A stretch of DNA of 41,035 nt from Desulfurococcales archaeon (GCA_027048265.1 JALTXS010000138.1:1-41035), one strand, 5' to 3'. Counted from the stretch's first letter, positions 1-8,789 are shown. Numbers and translations are program-made. Notes: a model not told the origin generated them from the sequence alone.

Positions 1-1099
1 CTCCCCCCACCCTCTCGCCCCAAGCCCTGTTATAGACTATGCTGTTCTCCAAGAACTCTCTCAGACTCCGCGCTGCCTCTATCTGGTTGGAAAGGGGTGC
101 TAGGAAAGAGAGGGCGTCCACCTGGTTGGCCCCATACTGGGCCTCATCGCCTCCCCCAAACTCCAGGGCCCCCCTACGGGCCTGCTTGACGGCATCAAGG
201 TTATCGAGGGCCTGATCCACGAAGGCCCTCATCATGTCCTCGAAGCCTTTCCCCTCGAAGCCCTCCAGGTGGATTAGTGAGAGGGTGACCTCGGGGATCT
301 CTTGGACCTTGTAGTACCCTATATATGAGTCGACAATCAGCCGGCCTAGGTCCTCCGCGCTCATACCCGGCTCAGATGACAGCCTCTCAAGTATAGCGTG
401 GTAGGGCCATCCATCGCCTGGCTCGGTCTCCTCAGACGCAACCATGTATTCAGCCAACCCCCTGAGCGCGTAGGCGGTGTCCACACTTGCCATAAGGCAG
501 GCGTCGAACCCAATTATGTCAAACACCCTGCCAACGCCTTGAAGGGACTGTCTAAGCTCCCTGAGAGTGAGGAGATCGCCTCCATTGTCTACATCGAGTG
601 CCATCACACCTGGCCCGCTACCATGGTCCCAAATTATAAGAACCATGTGCTGCGAGGGGAAGTTATCAACCGCGTATCTGAGGAAGCGGGCAAGCGTCGT
701 GGGATCCCCCATGTTGACCTCTCCCCAGTCCTCCAGAACCTCTGATACAACTCCAGGCCCAGAGTCTGGGACTATTTTCAACACGCGCGCGGTGCTCCAC
801 TGGGGCGTGTTCTCCACAGACTCCAGAACACTCGGCGGTAGGTCTCCATACTCGTACTCCCTAGCACTTCTATCTACAAGCACAACCACGTTAACAGGGC
901 CCGAGCCACCTGCGGCAGCTAGCCCCCTCTCCATTTCATCAAGGTCTGCCAGAGCAAAGGCCTCCAGGTCATTGTCAGCCGCCATGTATACGAGGAGGGT
1001 CCACTCTGACCCGCTCTGCGATATTACGGCTGCTGGCGCCAAGAATGGTGTAAACAATAAAACGGCCAATGCAAGCCAACCTAGACTCGACCTTGCCAT
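1..1099 (-). CDS. Secreted clostripain-like cysteine protease (peptidase C11), partial
   Basis: The minus-strand frame is open from the ATG at 1099 to the window edge, so the C-terminus is missing (about 366 residues seen). Residues 1-25 form a signal peptide (MARSSLGW followed by a Leu/Ala/Phe-rich core ending in APAAV). The mature part opens with WTLLVYMAADNDLE, the typical first strand of C11 peptidases. The catalytic His lies in LIIWDHGSG and the catalytic Cys in IGFDACLMAS, in the family's order. C11 enzymes cleave after basic residues; an extracellular role in peptide breakdown is inferred from the signal peptide. GGGTGA lies 6 nt before the ATG. A TATA-like TTATAC at 1186-1191 and an adjacent palindrome suggest regulated expression. 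Family assignment is confident, substrate unknown. Confidence 0.9.
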   Translation of the reverse strand, partial: MARSSLGWLALAVLLFTPFLAPAAVISQSGSEWTLLVYMAADNDLEAFALADLDEMERGLAAAGGSGPVNVVVLVDRSAREYEYGDLPPSVLESVENTPQWSTARVLKIVPDSGPGVVSEVLEDWGEVNMGDPTTLARFLRYAVDNFPSQHMVLIIWDHGSGPGVMALDVDNGGDLLTLRELRQSLQGVGRVFDIIGFDACLMASVDTAYALRGLAEYMVASEETEPGDGWPYHAILERLSSEPGMSAEDLGRLIVDSYIGYYKVQEIPEVTLSLIHLEGFEGKGFEDMMRAFVDQALDNLDAVKQARRGALEFGGGDEAQYGANQVDALSFLAPLSNQIEAARSLREFLENSIVYNRAWGERVGG

Positions 1100-1442
1100 G
1101 ACCGGTCACCCTAGGCCCAACAGTTCAGATGAGAGAAAGCTCCGCCTGTGCTGTGGTATCCTTGGTCTCACTACGAGGCCCGGCGTATAATGGTTGGGAT
1201 TGACAAAAATTGTCAAACCCAGTACACTGGTATGGAGCCTCGCCTAGGAGCGGTGTTTTATGACGTTAATTTGAGTCAATGTAAAATGGTCGGATGTAAC
1301 TTTGTGAGAAAACGTTGTAGAAAGGTACTGAGGGGAGAGTAATATGAGGAGCTCTGTCTACGTAGGGCTTTCTGCACCGAATGTAACTGGATTCTGATAA
1401 AGCGCGTGCAACCCGTATTGAGAATAAGGAAGAATGAAGTAA
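1100..1442. other. Intergenic region between protease gene and tRNA-Thr
   Basis: This stretch of about 340 nt has no convincing gene. It holds the protease promoter and palindrome at 1185-1220. The rest (about 1221-1442) is more AT-rich and ends at the 3' side of the tRNA. A 64-codon frame at 1148-1342 has no recognisable domain, no good ribosome-binding site, and crosses the palindrome, so I do not call it. Confidence 0.5.
1185..1220 (-). promoter_or_regulatory. Promoter and palindromic operator candidate of the C11 protease gene
   Basis: Read on the minus strand, TTATAC (1186-1191) is a TATA-like element about 90 nt before the protease start. Directly upstream of it, 1196-1220 is a 25-nt near-perfect inverted repeat: GGG-a-TTGACA, an AAAAT centre, then TGTCAA-a-CCC. 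All nine GGG/TTGACA arm bases pair. Its position over the BRE side of the promoter fits a repressor or activator site. The regulator is unknown. Confidence 0.45.
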
Positions 1443-1532
1443 TGGAGCCGCCGCCGGGATTCGAACCCGGGACCTCCGCCTTACTGGGGGGTCTTACCAG
1501 GGCGGCGCTCCACCAGGCTGAGCTACGGCGGC
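1443..1532 (-). tRNA. tRNA-Thr (anticodon GGT) with a 13-nt intron and encoded CCA
   Basis: On the minus strand the acceptor stem GCCGCCG (1532-1526) pairs with CGGCGGC, followed by discriminator T and an encoded CCA (1445-1443). The D arm (GCTC...GAGC) and T arm (CCGGGTTCGAATCCCGG) are canonical. The anticodon stem CCGCC/GGCGG encloses 20 nt instead of 7. Removing 13 nt (AGACCCCCCAGTA) after position 37 leaves loop CTGGTAA with anticodon GGT, which decodes ACC/ACU threonine codons. CTGG pairs with CCAG in the intron and both junctions read TA^A, forming a bulge-helix-loop recognised by the archaeal tRNA splicing endonuclease. The T discriminator fits archaeal tRNA-Thr. Confidence 0.95.
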
Positions 1533-1560
1533 TCGTGTTTTGTGTTCTTGCGGTTGTGGT

Positions 1561-1572
1561 CTATTAATATTA
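1561..1572 (-). promoter_or_regulatory. TATA element for tRNA-Thr
   Basis: TAATATTAATAG on the minus strand lies about 30-40 nt before the mature tRNA 5' end, the expected place for an archaeal TATA box with a short precursor leader. Confidence 0.45.
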
Positions 1573-1634
1573 CGTGTGCGAGCTGTGCTTGGATTGTTGT
1601 TTTTTGTGTTTTATGCGTATTTTTTGTGGTTAAG

Positions 1635-1661
1635 TATTTATACAACCGTATATACAGTTGT
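1635..1661 (+). promoter_or_regulatory. Sugar ABC operon promoter with 20-bp palindromic operator
   Basis: TATTTATA (1635-1642) is a good archaeal TATA box. It abuts a 20-bp inverted repeat at 1642-1661: ACAAC, c, GTATATAC, a, GTTGT. All positions but one pair (6/15) are symmetric. The repeat covers the space between TATA box and likely transcription start, the classic place for an archaeal repressor to block RNA polymerase. The first gene starts at 1695. Regulation by sugar is inferred from the operon content. Confidence 0.6.
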
Positions 1662-1694
1662 TCACAAACGTACATATGGGGGGGATAGTTAGTT

Positions 1695-3203
1695 ATGTCT
1701 AATAGCAGGCTAGGTAGGGCCCAGCTCCAGGCGACTGCCATAGCTCTTCTCATAGTAGGATTGGTTATAGGGCTGGCCATCGGCTATGTGGCAGCCCCTG
1801 GGAAGACCACCGTGGAGACCGTTACTACAACAAAGACCGTTACGCAAGCGGCTGGCGGGACGGGAGCCACAGTAACTGTTACACAGACGGTCACCCAGAC
1901 TGTAGAGAAGGCTGCAGGTGGAGAGGGCGTTATCAGGATTAAGGCATGGGCCTCAGGCTCCCCAGTTGACACGACCAGGGTTGAGAACATAAAGAGGGCT
2001 GCAGAGGAGCTCAACAAGATACTAGCAGCAACGGGCTCGAACGTGAGGATAGAGGTAGAGACCCAGTTCTTCCGAGGAGACTACATGGACAAGCTCACAG
2101 CCGCGTTCTCAGCGGGCGAGGCACCCGACATAATAGCCATGAAAAACCTGCCCACGCTCGTCGATGGAGGCTATGTGATCGCCCTTGACGAGTATATTAA
2201 CAAGTACAGCAAGCTTCTAGAGGACGTGTTCCCCACCCTGTGGAACGCTGTCAAGTACAAGGGCAAGACATGGGCCCTCCCCCAGGACACTGAGGCTAGG
2301 CCCCTTTACTACAGGAAAGACGTGTTGAGGAAGCTGGGGTGGAGCGAGGAGGAGATAAACAGCCTCCCCGAGAGGATTAGGAGCGGAGAGGTCACCCTCC
2401 AGGACCTGATAGAGGTGGCCCGCCAAGCCAAGGAGCAGGGACTCGTGGAGTGGGGCTTCTACCACCGGCCCAACTGGGGAGGTACACCCTTCCTGATACT
2501 CTACTACCAGTACGGAGGGGCCTCTCAGGACCCCGCCTCGGGCAAGCTGGTTCTCGACAAGAACGCCGCCCTGAAGACACTCGAGCTCCTCTACCGTATG
2601 GCTCAGGAGGACAAGGTGCTCCCTGAGACCATGATAGGCACCGACTGGAGGACCATACACAGCGACTTTGTTAACGGCAGGGTTCTCTTCTGGTTTGGAG
2701 GAACCTGGCACTGGGCCGAGTGGCAGAGGGTCGAGTACCACGAGCAGCTTGGGGCTCTTCCTGAGGACTATGAGTGGGAGAACATAGGATTCGCACTGGT
2801 GCCCGCTCCTGAAAAGGGCCTCAAGCCAATGACGCTGAGCAGCCCCTATCTCTACTACGTGACCAGCCAGTCCAAGTATCCTGAGGTGGCCTTCCTGCTG
2901 ATACTACTAGCAACCTCGGCTCCCTTCGACGCCATACACGCTGTTGACAGTGCCCACCTGCCTGTAAGGACAACGACTGTGGAGCACCCCTACTACAAGC
3001 AATCCCGCTTCCACAGGGAGGTAGCCTACATGGTCGAGTACACAAGCTTCGAGCCACTGCATCCCAAGTACTCTATATACAAGGAGGCCTGGATTACCGC
3101 CATAGCCAAGGTTGAGAAGGGAGAGGCCACACCCCAGCAGGCCCTAGACGAGCTAGTTAGCACCCTTCAGGCAGAGCTAGGCGACGACGTCATAATAAGA
3201 TAA
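1695..3203 (+). CDS. Membrane-anchored ABC transporter sugar-binding protein
   Basis: This 502-residue extracellular solute-binding protein (family 1, maltose/trehalose type) captures a carbohydrate for import. Residues about 12-34 form one hydrophobic segment (ALLIVGLVIGLAIGYVAA). A Thr/Val-rich spacer (TVTTTKTVT and TVTVTQTVTQTV, about 38-70) follows, then the bilobed binding domain from about residue 78. Features such as FRGDYMDKLTAAFSAGEAPDIIA and WALPQDTEARPLYYRKDVLRKLGW are typical of the family. There is no lipobox Cys, so the N-terminal helix probably anchors it, as in many crenarchaeal binding proteins. The ATG at 1695 follows a G-rich stretch. The next three genes encode the permeases and ATPase. 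The sugar cannot be read from the sequence. Confidence 0.93.
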   Translation: MSNSRLGRAQLQATAIALLIVGLVIGLAIGYVAAPGKTTVETVTTTKTVTQAAGGTGATVTVTQTVTQTVEKAAGGEGVIRIKAWASGSPVDTTRVENIKRAAEELNKILAATGSNVRIEVETQFFRGDYMDKLTAAFSAGEAPDIIAMKNLPTLVDGGYVIALDEYINKYSKLLEDVFPTLWNAVKYKGKTWALPQDTEARPLYYRKDVLRKLGWSEEEINSLPERIRSGEVTLQDLIEVARQAKEQGLVEWGFYHRPNWGGTPFLILYYQYGGASQDPASGKLVLDKNAALKTLELLYRMAQEDKVLPETMIGTDWRTIHSDFVNGRVLFWFGGTWHWAEWQRVEYHEQLGALPEDYEWENIGFALVPAPEKGLKPMTLSSPYLYYVTSQSKYPEVAFLLILLATSAPFDAIHAVDSAHLPVRTTTVEHPYYKQSRFHREVAYMVEYTSFEPLHPKYSIYKEAWITAIAKVEKGEATPQQALDELVSTLQAELGDDVIIR

Positions 3204-3229
3204 GGCAACGCCCGCTTCCGGGAAACCCA

Positions 3230-3240
3230 TTTATTTTTTC
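3230..3240 (+). terminator. T-rich terminator after the binding-protein gene
   Basis: TTTATTTTTTC about 30 nt after the stop at 3203 resembles the oligo-T archaeal terminators. It may make the abundant binding protein partly independent of the permease genes. Confidence 0.35.
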
Positions 3241-3327
3241 AACACATAAACCCATACGAACACAACTCCCATCCCCACCTCATATACTATCAAGTCCTTT
3301 TCAATAGGGAGTCATAGGAGCGTTCCT

Positions 3328-3340
3328 TAGAATATATGAA
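3328..3340 (+). promoter_or_regulatory. Internal promoter for the permease/ATPase genes
   Basis: TAGAATATATGAA in a 186-nt gap gives a TATA element about 55 nt before the TTG start at 3390. The 20-bp palindrome of the first promoter is not repeated here. Confidence 0.4.
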
Positions 3341-3389
3341 AACCTAATGGCATGACACCTGGTCCGCCCGTGGTGGAGGGTGGTCTTGT

Positions 3390-4364
3390 TTGGCAAAAAA
3401 GATACGTAGGTGGATACTCCCGCTCCTCTTCCTGACACCACTGTTCATAATGATTGGGCTAGCATGGGTCTCACCACTCGCGCTTACAGTTTACCTTGGG
3501 TTCACCGACCTCAGCATAAGGAATTTCCTCGCGTTCATACAGGACTTCTTCACAGACAAGGTTAGTCTCACCCTGGACAACTTCCGCCGCATATTCACGG
3601 CGGAGGACCCCAACATACCTCTGACGCTTAAGGTCACTGTGCTCTACGTGGTTTCGGTCCTGGCGATAAACGCTTTCTACGCGCTGGTTCTCTCCCTGGC
3701 TATTGCTTTCTTCGTGCGAAACGAGGTCCTCTCGATGATACTCAGGATAACGTGGCTTCTGCCCAGGATAACGCCGGGCATTATCTACGCGCTCATGTGG
3801 ATTTGGTTCATCGATCCCCGCAACGGGTTGCTCAATGACATGCTTAGGCTCATGGGGGTACCTGAAGACCTTCTTCCAGACAGCTGGTTGCTGAGAACCC
3901 CCTACTCACAGTTGCTCATGATAATGATAAACGGCTACGTGGGGGCCAGCTTCGGCATGATAGTCTACACGGCCGCCATAAAGTCCATACCCACCGACCT
4001 CATAAACGCCAGCTACGTGGACGGGGCCAACGAGTTCCAAGCGGCAAGGAGGGTCATAATACCCCTGCTCAAGTGGCCCATGCTCTTCGTCACTGCATGG
4101 CAAACCCTCAGCCTGCTATCCTCCTATGAGTACATCCTAATGGTCTGGGGAGCAGGGAGTGGTCAGGGCTACGGCATTGCTAGGAGTGCGGGCGTGATGG
4201 TCTGGAGCCTGTACTCGTACAGTAAGGCCTTCGCCGAGTACCTCTACGGCTACGCCAGCGCGCTATCCCTAATTCTCGTGATCATCGGCATTGTCCTGAT
4301 TGTACTGTACTTCAAGATATTCGGGTTCAGGAGAATGATGGAGCCCAGCAAGGTGGAGGTGTGA
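3390..4364 (+). CDS. ABC sugar transporter permease (MalF/UgpA type)
   Basis: This 324-residue inner-membrane permease has about six transmembrane helices, beginning with LPLLFLTPLFIMIGLAWVSP near residue 12. The cytoplasmic EAA loop that docks on the ATPase reads YVDGANEFQAARRVIIPLL (around residues 210-228), with the conserved DGA and IPLL ends. Its length and single EAA loop fit one half of a heterodimeric carbohydrate permease. I chose the TTG at 3390 because GGAGGG lies about 10 nt upstream and the Lys/Arg-rich MAKKIRRW fits a cytoplasmic N-terminus. The partner permease starts 3 nt after its stop, so the two are probably translationally coupled. Confidence 0.93.
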   Translation: MAKKIRRWILPLLFLTPLFIMIGLAWVSPLALTVYLGFTDLSIRNFLAFIQDFFTDKVSLTLDNFRRIFTAEDPNIPLTLKVTVLYVVSVLAINAFYALVLSLAIAFFVRNEVLSMILRITWLLPRITPGIIYALMWIWFIDPRNGLLNDMLRLMGVPEDLLPDSWLLRTPYSQLLMIMINGYVGASFGMIVYTAAIKSIPTDLINASYVDGANEFQAARRVIIPLLKWPMLFVTAWQTLSLLSSYEYILMVWGAGSGQGYGIARSAGVMVWSLYSYSKAFAEYLYGYASALSLILVIIGIVLIVLYFKIFGFRRMMEPSKVEV

Positions 4365-4367
4365 ACA

Positions 4368-5264
4368 GTGGGCCGCACGGGCGAAGACATTCGTAAAAGG
4401 ATTGCTAGAGCGCGGCTGGAGAGGATGATGGTAATAGCAGTGGTGATACTCGTAGCTGTGGTGCCGGCTATCCCCATTTGGCTGATGTACGGGTGGATAA
4501 TTTCGCAGAGCTTCAGCGGGAAGGTCATCCTAGGGATACTGCCCACGGACCTAACGCTGGACAACTGGAGGTTCCTGTGGTCCCCGATAAAGATGGGTGA
4601 GAAGGAGTACCCGAACATATGGCCCATAACCATAAACACGCTAGCCCTGGCACTAACCGTGTCAGGCCTAGTGGTCTTCGTGAGCAGCCTCTCCGGCTAT
4701 GCGCTGTCGCGGATGGAGTTCAAGGGAAGAACCGCTCTCATGCAGTTCATAATAGCACTGCACGCGTTCCCCAGCGTCATCCTACTCATAGCCCTCTTCG
4801 TAATACTGAACAAGCTGGGCCTATACGGCAAGGGATTCGTGACCCTAGTCGGCATAGCCTTGATAAAAGCGGGTCTCGAGATACCTATGGCCACGTGGAT
4901 AATAAAGGGGTTCTTCGACAACATCCCCTGGGACCTCGAGTGGGCCGCCCTGGTTGACGGGGCCAGCCGGTGGAAGGTTTGGAGGACCGTCATACTCCCC
5001 CTCGTGCTTCCCGGAATCGCTGCTGTGAGTATATTCTCCTTCCTCAGCGGGTGGAGCGAGTTTCTCCTAGTCTTCACATACGTGGCCCAGGAGGAGTACT
5101 ACACCCTCCCCGTGATGATATACTATATGATCGGGGAGTTCATACACATTGACTGGGGCATGCTAGCCGCACTTGGCCTCTTCTACGCTATCCCTACCCT
5201 CATATTCTTCAGCGTGTCCCAGAAGGTCCTCTTACGCATATACGTGGGCGGTGTGAAGGGGTGA
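4368..5264 (+). CDS. ABC sugar transporter permease (MalG/UgpE type)
   Basis: This 298-residue protein is the second permease half of the importer. It has about six membrane helices, the first at VIAVVILVAVVPAIPIWLMYG. The EAA loop reads ALVDGASRWKVWRTVILPL, again with DGA and LPL. The GTG at 4368 lies just after the upstream stop (TGA 4362-4364), and a GGTGGAGGTG Shine-Dalgarno stretch overlaps the end of the preceding gene. It should pair with the upstream permease to form the translocation channel and dock on the ATPase encoded next, 4 nt downstream. Confidence 0.93.
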   Translation: MGRTGEDIRKRIARARLERMMVIAVVILVAVVPAIPIWLMYGWIISQSFSGKVILGILPTDLTLDNWRFLWSPIKMGEKEYPNIWPITINTLALALTVSGLVVFVSSLSGYALSRMEFKGRTALMQFIIALHAFPSVILLIALFVILNKLGLYGKGFVTLVGIALIKAGLEIPMATWIIKGFFDNIPWDLEWAALVDGASRWKVWRTVILPLVLPGIAAVSIFSFLSGWSEFLLVFTYVAQEEYYTLPVMIYYMIGEFIHIDWGMLAALGLFYAIPTLIFFSVSQKVLLRIYVGGVKG

Positions 5265-5268
5265 TGAC

Positions 5269-6366
<1,098 letters not shown>

Positions 6367-6370
6367 AGTC

Positions 6371-6673
6371 CTAGGAGGAGTGTGCCTTCCAGTCGGCCAG
6401 GCCCCCCACATACCTGTAGACGTTGTTGAAGCCCTTCTCCGATAGAAGGCGGGCGGCCTTAAGGGAGGCTGTGCACCTGCTGCTCCCACAGTATACTACT
6501 ATGGGCTTGTCCCGGGGAAGCTCCTCTAGTTTCTCCTCAAGCTGGTCCAAGGGCATGTTAACGGCGCCGGGTATGTGCTCTTTCTCATACTGATCAGGGC
6601 TCCTCACATCAACCACGAGGGCCTTGTCCTTCAGATGCACGAAATCCTCATAGCCTATCGCCTTGTAAGACAT
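6371..6673 (-). CDS. Single-domain rhodanese sulfurtransferase
   Basis: This 100-residue cytoplasmic protein is one rhodanese domain. It shows VVDVRSPDQYEKEHIPGAVNMP (CH2A-type motif, 20-41) and the catalytic loop YCGSSRC with Cys62 as the persulfide-carrying residue. Rhodaneses move sulfane sulfur from thiosulfate or persulfides to an acceptor nucleophile. The six-residue active loop CGSSRC fits sulfur transferases rather than Cdc25-like phosphatases, whose loop is one longer. The ATG at 6673 follows AGGTGAT at 3 nt. It lies 220 nt downstream of the ferredoxin on the same strand. Its physiological sulfur donor is unknown. Confidence 0.92.
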   Translation of the reverse strand: MSYKAIGYEDFVHLKDKALVVDVRSPDQYEKEHIPGAVNMPLDQLEEKLEELPRDKPIVVYCGSSRCTASLKAARLLSEKGFNNVYRYVGGLADWKAHSS

Positions 6674-6727
6674 CCTATCACCTTCTTTTGTACTCTGGCG
6701 TGTCTATGTTTGCTTGAGAACGTTTCT

Positions 6728-6743
6728 AGTATACACATATACT
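6728..6743 (-). promoter_or_regulatory. Promoter with inverted repeat for the rhodanese gene
   Basis: On the minus strand AGTATA-tgtg-TATACT lies about 55 nt before the rhodanese ATG. The repeat contains the likely TATA box and is a perfect 6-bp inverted repeat with a 4-nt spacer, so it may be a TATA box alone or an operator. Confidence 0.35.
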
Positions 6744-6853
6744 CCGTGGGAGGGAGAGAAGCAGGAGGCGGGAATGGTGTATGTATCTAGAGGTTAAATG
6801 CCTGGGTATCGTGATTCGGGGATTCTTGGTAAAAACACTGAATATTAGGTGGG

Positions 6854-6895
6854 AGCCACACTTGTTTCCAGGAAACGCTTGCTCCTGGAGTGGCT
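6854..6895 (-). other. Inverted repeats at the 3' end of the ferredoxin gene
   Basis: GTTTCC-a-GGAAAC (6864-6876) is a perfect hairpin arm pair just after the ferredoxin stop. It lies inside a wider pair, AGCCAC (6854-6859) with GTGGCT (6890-6895). A stable 3' RNA structure or a termination/processing signal is possible. Confidence 0.3.
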
Positions 6896-7229
6896 ACTGT
6901 GCTGGGTTGCCCGTTACCCCGTACTGCTGCCTCCACTGTTCGAAGGCCTGCTTCTCCTCCTCGCTCAGCTCGCGGGAGAAGCGGTACCAACCATCCTTCG
7001 CCTTATGCTCGTCCGGGGCCTCGCTTGTCTTGTATATACAGTACACTGGGCAAACATCTACACAGCTGAAGTCGTCAACACACTTGTCCCAGATCAGCCT
7101 GGCCTTTGCTGTCTCCTCGTCGAGCTCCAGCGCGCCTGCAGGGCATACGCTGACGCATGCTCCGCAGCTTATGCACGTGTCTTGGTCGATTACTATCCTC
7201 TGGTATTTGAGAAGCTCCTCAGCGGCCAT
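6894..7229 (-). CDS. Dicluster ferredoxin with an Asp-substituted cluster motif
   Basis: This 111-residue electron carrier has one canonical [4Fe-4S] motif, CISCGACVSVCP (Cys19/22/25/29), and a second, CVDDFSCVDVCP (Cys50, Asp53, Cys56, Cys60). In the second motif Asp stands where the second Cys normally sits, which in other archaeal ferredoxins gives a [3Fe-4S] or Asp-ligated cluster. About 45 charged residues with no cluster motif follow. A GTG at 7238 is in frame, but it lies inside the Shine-Dalgarno AGGAGGTG, so the ATG at 7229 (spacing 7) is the better start. Crenarchaeal ferredoxins of this type accept electrons from 2-oxoacid oxidoreductases. That partner is known biology, not visible here. 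Confidence 0.9.
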   Translation of the reverse strand: MAAEELLKYQRIVIDQDTCISCGACVSVCPAGALELDEETAKARLIWDKCVDDFSCVDVCPVYCIYKTSEAPDEHKAKDGWYRFSRELSEEEKQAFEQWRQQYGVTGNPAQ

Positions 7230-7288
7230 TGGGGACACCTCCTTCTCGGGTTCTGTGTTTAGGCTTGTTGTATTATCTTAATAGTCTT

Positions 7289-7303
7289 TTGTATATCTTT
7301 TAA
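7289..7303 (-). promoter_or_regulatory. Ferredoxin promoter
   Basis: On the minus strand CCTTAAAAGATATAC contains a TATA element about 65 nt before the ATG at 7229, leaving a leader of about 35 nt with a strong AGGAGGTG ribosome-binding site. Confidence 0.45.
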
Positions 7304-7344
7304 GGAGTTTGTCGCAGCATAATCGTTAACGGTTTTCCGGGGGG

Positions 7345-7376
7345 CTCATATACCCCTTAGGGGAGATAACTTATCT
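7345..7376 (+). promoter_or_regulatory. serS promoter and tandem palindromes
   Basis: CATATA (7347-7352) is a TATA-like element. It is followed at once by two perfect palindromes: CCCCT-t-AGGGG (7353-7363) and AGATAA-c-TTATCT (7364-7376). They fill the gap between TATA box and the short serS leader. They could be operators or a 5' RNA structure. Confidence 0.4.
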
Positions 7377-7403
7377 TGTCACCCCCTTTGGGAGGGCGGT
7401 AGT

Positions 7404-8789
7404 TTGCCCCGGTGGACCGTTCTCGAATACCTTAGAGAAAGGACCCAAGAGTACCGAGAGATGATCAGGAAGAGGAGGCTGGACCAGTCCATAGTCGACA
7501 GGGCGCTTGAGGTTGACAGGAGGTACCTCGCCCTACTGAGAGAGATAGAGGAGCTGAGGGCCAGGCACAACAAGTTCAGCCGCGAGATACGTGTAGCCAA
7601 GGGAGAGGAGAAAAAGAGGCTCATAGAGGAGGTAAGGGCTCTTGTCAAGCAGATAGAGCATCGGGAAGCGGAGTTCGAGGAAGTTAAAAGAGAGTGGGAG
7701 GCCGCCCTTCGGAGGCTCCCCAACATACTGGCCGACGACGTGCCCGAGGGGGATAGTGATGAAGACAACGTTCCCCTAAGGTTCCATGGCAGGCCCAAGG
7801 TTTACAGGGGTCACCTGGACCTATTTAGGGAACAGACGGAGAAATGGGGTCATAGAGTGGAGCACGAGGTTGTAGACAGGAAGCCTGTTCCCCACGCTGA
7901 TATGCTGGAGAACGTCCTACGCATGGGGGACACCTTGCAGGCTGCGAGAGTGGCGGGGTCCAGGTTCTACTACCTCTACGACGACCTCGTGTGGCTTGAC
8001 TTTGCGCTGAGCCTATACGCTCTAGAAGTAATAACCTCGCGGGGATACCGGCCGGTCATCCCCCCCTATCTTATAAGGACCAGGGTGCTCGAGGGGGCCA
8101 TTGACTACGAGACATTCAAGGACATGATATACAAGGTCGAAGGAGAGGACCTAAACCTAATAGGAACCGCCGAGCACCCCCTGATGGGCCTTCTCTACGA
8201 GAACCCTGCGAGGGAGGAGGACCTCCCCATAAAGCTCGCGGGGTGGAGCCCCTGCTTCCGCAAGGAGGCTGGAGCGGGAAACCGTGACCTGAAGGGTATA
8301 TTCAGGGTCCACCAGTTCCACAAGGTCGAGCAGTTCGTGTTCGCCCACCCGGATGACAGCTGGGAGTACCTAGAGGAGATGACGCGGAACACTGAGGATA
8401 TAATAAGGGGGCTGGAGCTGCCCTACAGGGTGGTGAACGTGGCGAGCGGCGAGCTTGGCATGGCAGCAGCGAAAAAATACGATATAGAAATATGGTACCC
8501 CGCACAGGGCAGATACAGGGAAATAGCAAGCATAAGCCAGGTGCTTGACTGGCAGGCCTTCCGCGCAAACCTCACCTATATGAGGAAGAAGGACGGGCGC
8601 AGAGAGTACGTTCACACCCTCAACGGCACAGGCTTGCCGAGCACGCGCGTTATAACCGCTATTCTCGAGAACCACCAGGATGAGGACGGAAGGGTGAGGA
8701 TACCCAAGGCGCTACGCAAGTATCTAGAGCCAATACACCAGGCCCCCAAGGATTACATAGAGCCACGGGGAGCCAAGGGGCGGAAATGA
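7404..8789 (+). CDS. serS: Seryl-tRNA synthetase
   Basis: This 461-residue class II synthetase charges tRNA-Ser with serine. The N-terminal third (about 1-110) is rich in Glu/Arg/Leu heptads and forms the long coiled-coil arm that reads the tRNA-Ser extra arm. The catalytic core carries motif 2 at FRKEAGAGNRDLKGIFRVHQFHKVEQF (arginine near residue 280) and motif 3 near TRVITAILENHQDEDGRVRIP. TAEHPLMGLL matches the serine-site TXE loop of bacterial-type SerRS, so this is the common rather than the rare methanogen type. The TTG at 7404 follows GGGAGGGCGG. It overlaps the next gene by ATGA. Confidence 0.96.
   Translation: MPRWTVLEYLRERTQEYREMIRKRRLDQSIVDRALEVDRRYLALLREIEELRARHNKFSREIRVAKGEEKKRLIEEVRALVKQIEHREAEFEEVKREWEAALRRLPNILADDVPEGDSDEDNVPLRFHGRPKVYRGHLDLFREQTEKWGHRVEHEVVDRKPVPHADMLENVLRMGDTLQAARVAGSRFYYLYDDLVWLDFALSLYALEVITSRGYRPVIPPYLIRTRVLEGAIDYETFKDMIYKVEGEDLNLIGTAEHPLMGLLYENPAREEDLPIKLAGWSPCFRKEAGAGNRDLKGIFRVHQFHKVEQFVFAHPDDSWEYLEEMTRNTEDIIRGLELPYRVVNVASGELGMAAAKKYDIEIWYPAQGRYREIASISQVLDWQAFRANLTYMRKKDGRREYVHTLNGTGLPSTRVITAILENHQDEDGRVRIPKALRKYLEPIHQAPKDYIEPRGAKGRK

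Noticed and set aside
398-1190. Two plus-strand frames of 115 and 207 codons
   Set aside because: They are antisense shadows of the C11 protease, which shows catalytic motifs on the minus strand.
1148-1342. 64-codon plus-strand frame
   Set aside because: No domain, no ribosome-binding site, and it crosses the promoter palindrome; composition is not coding-like.
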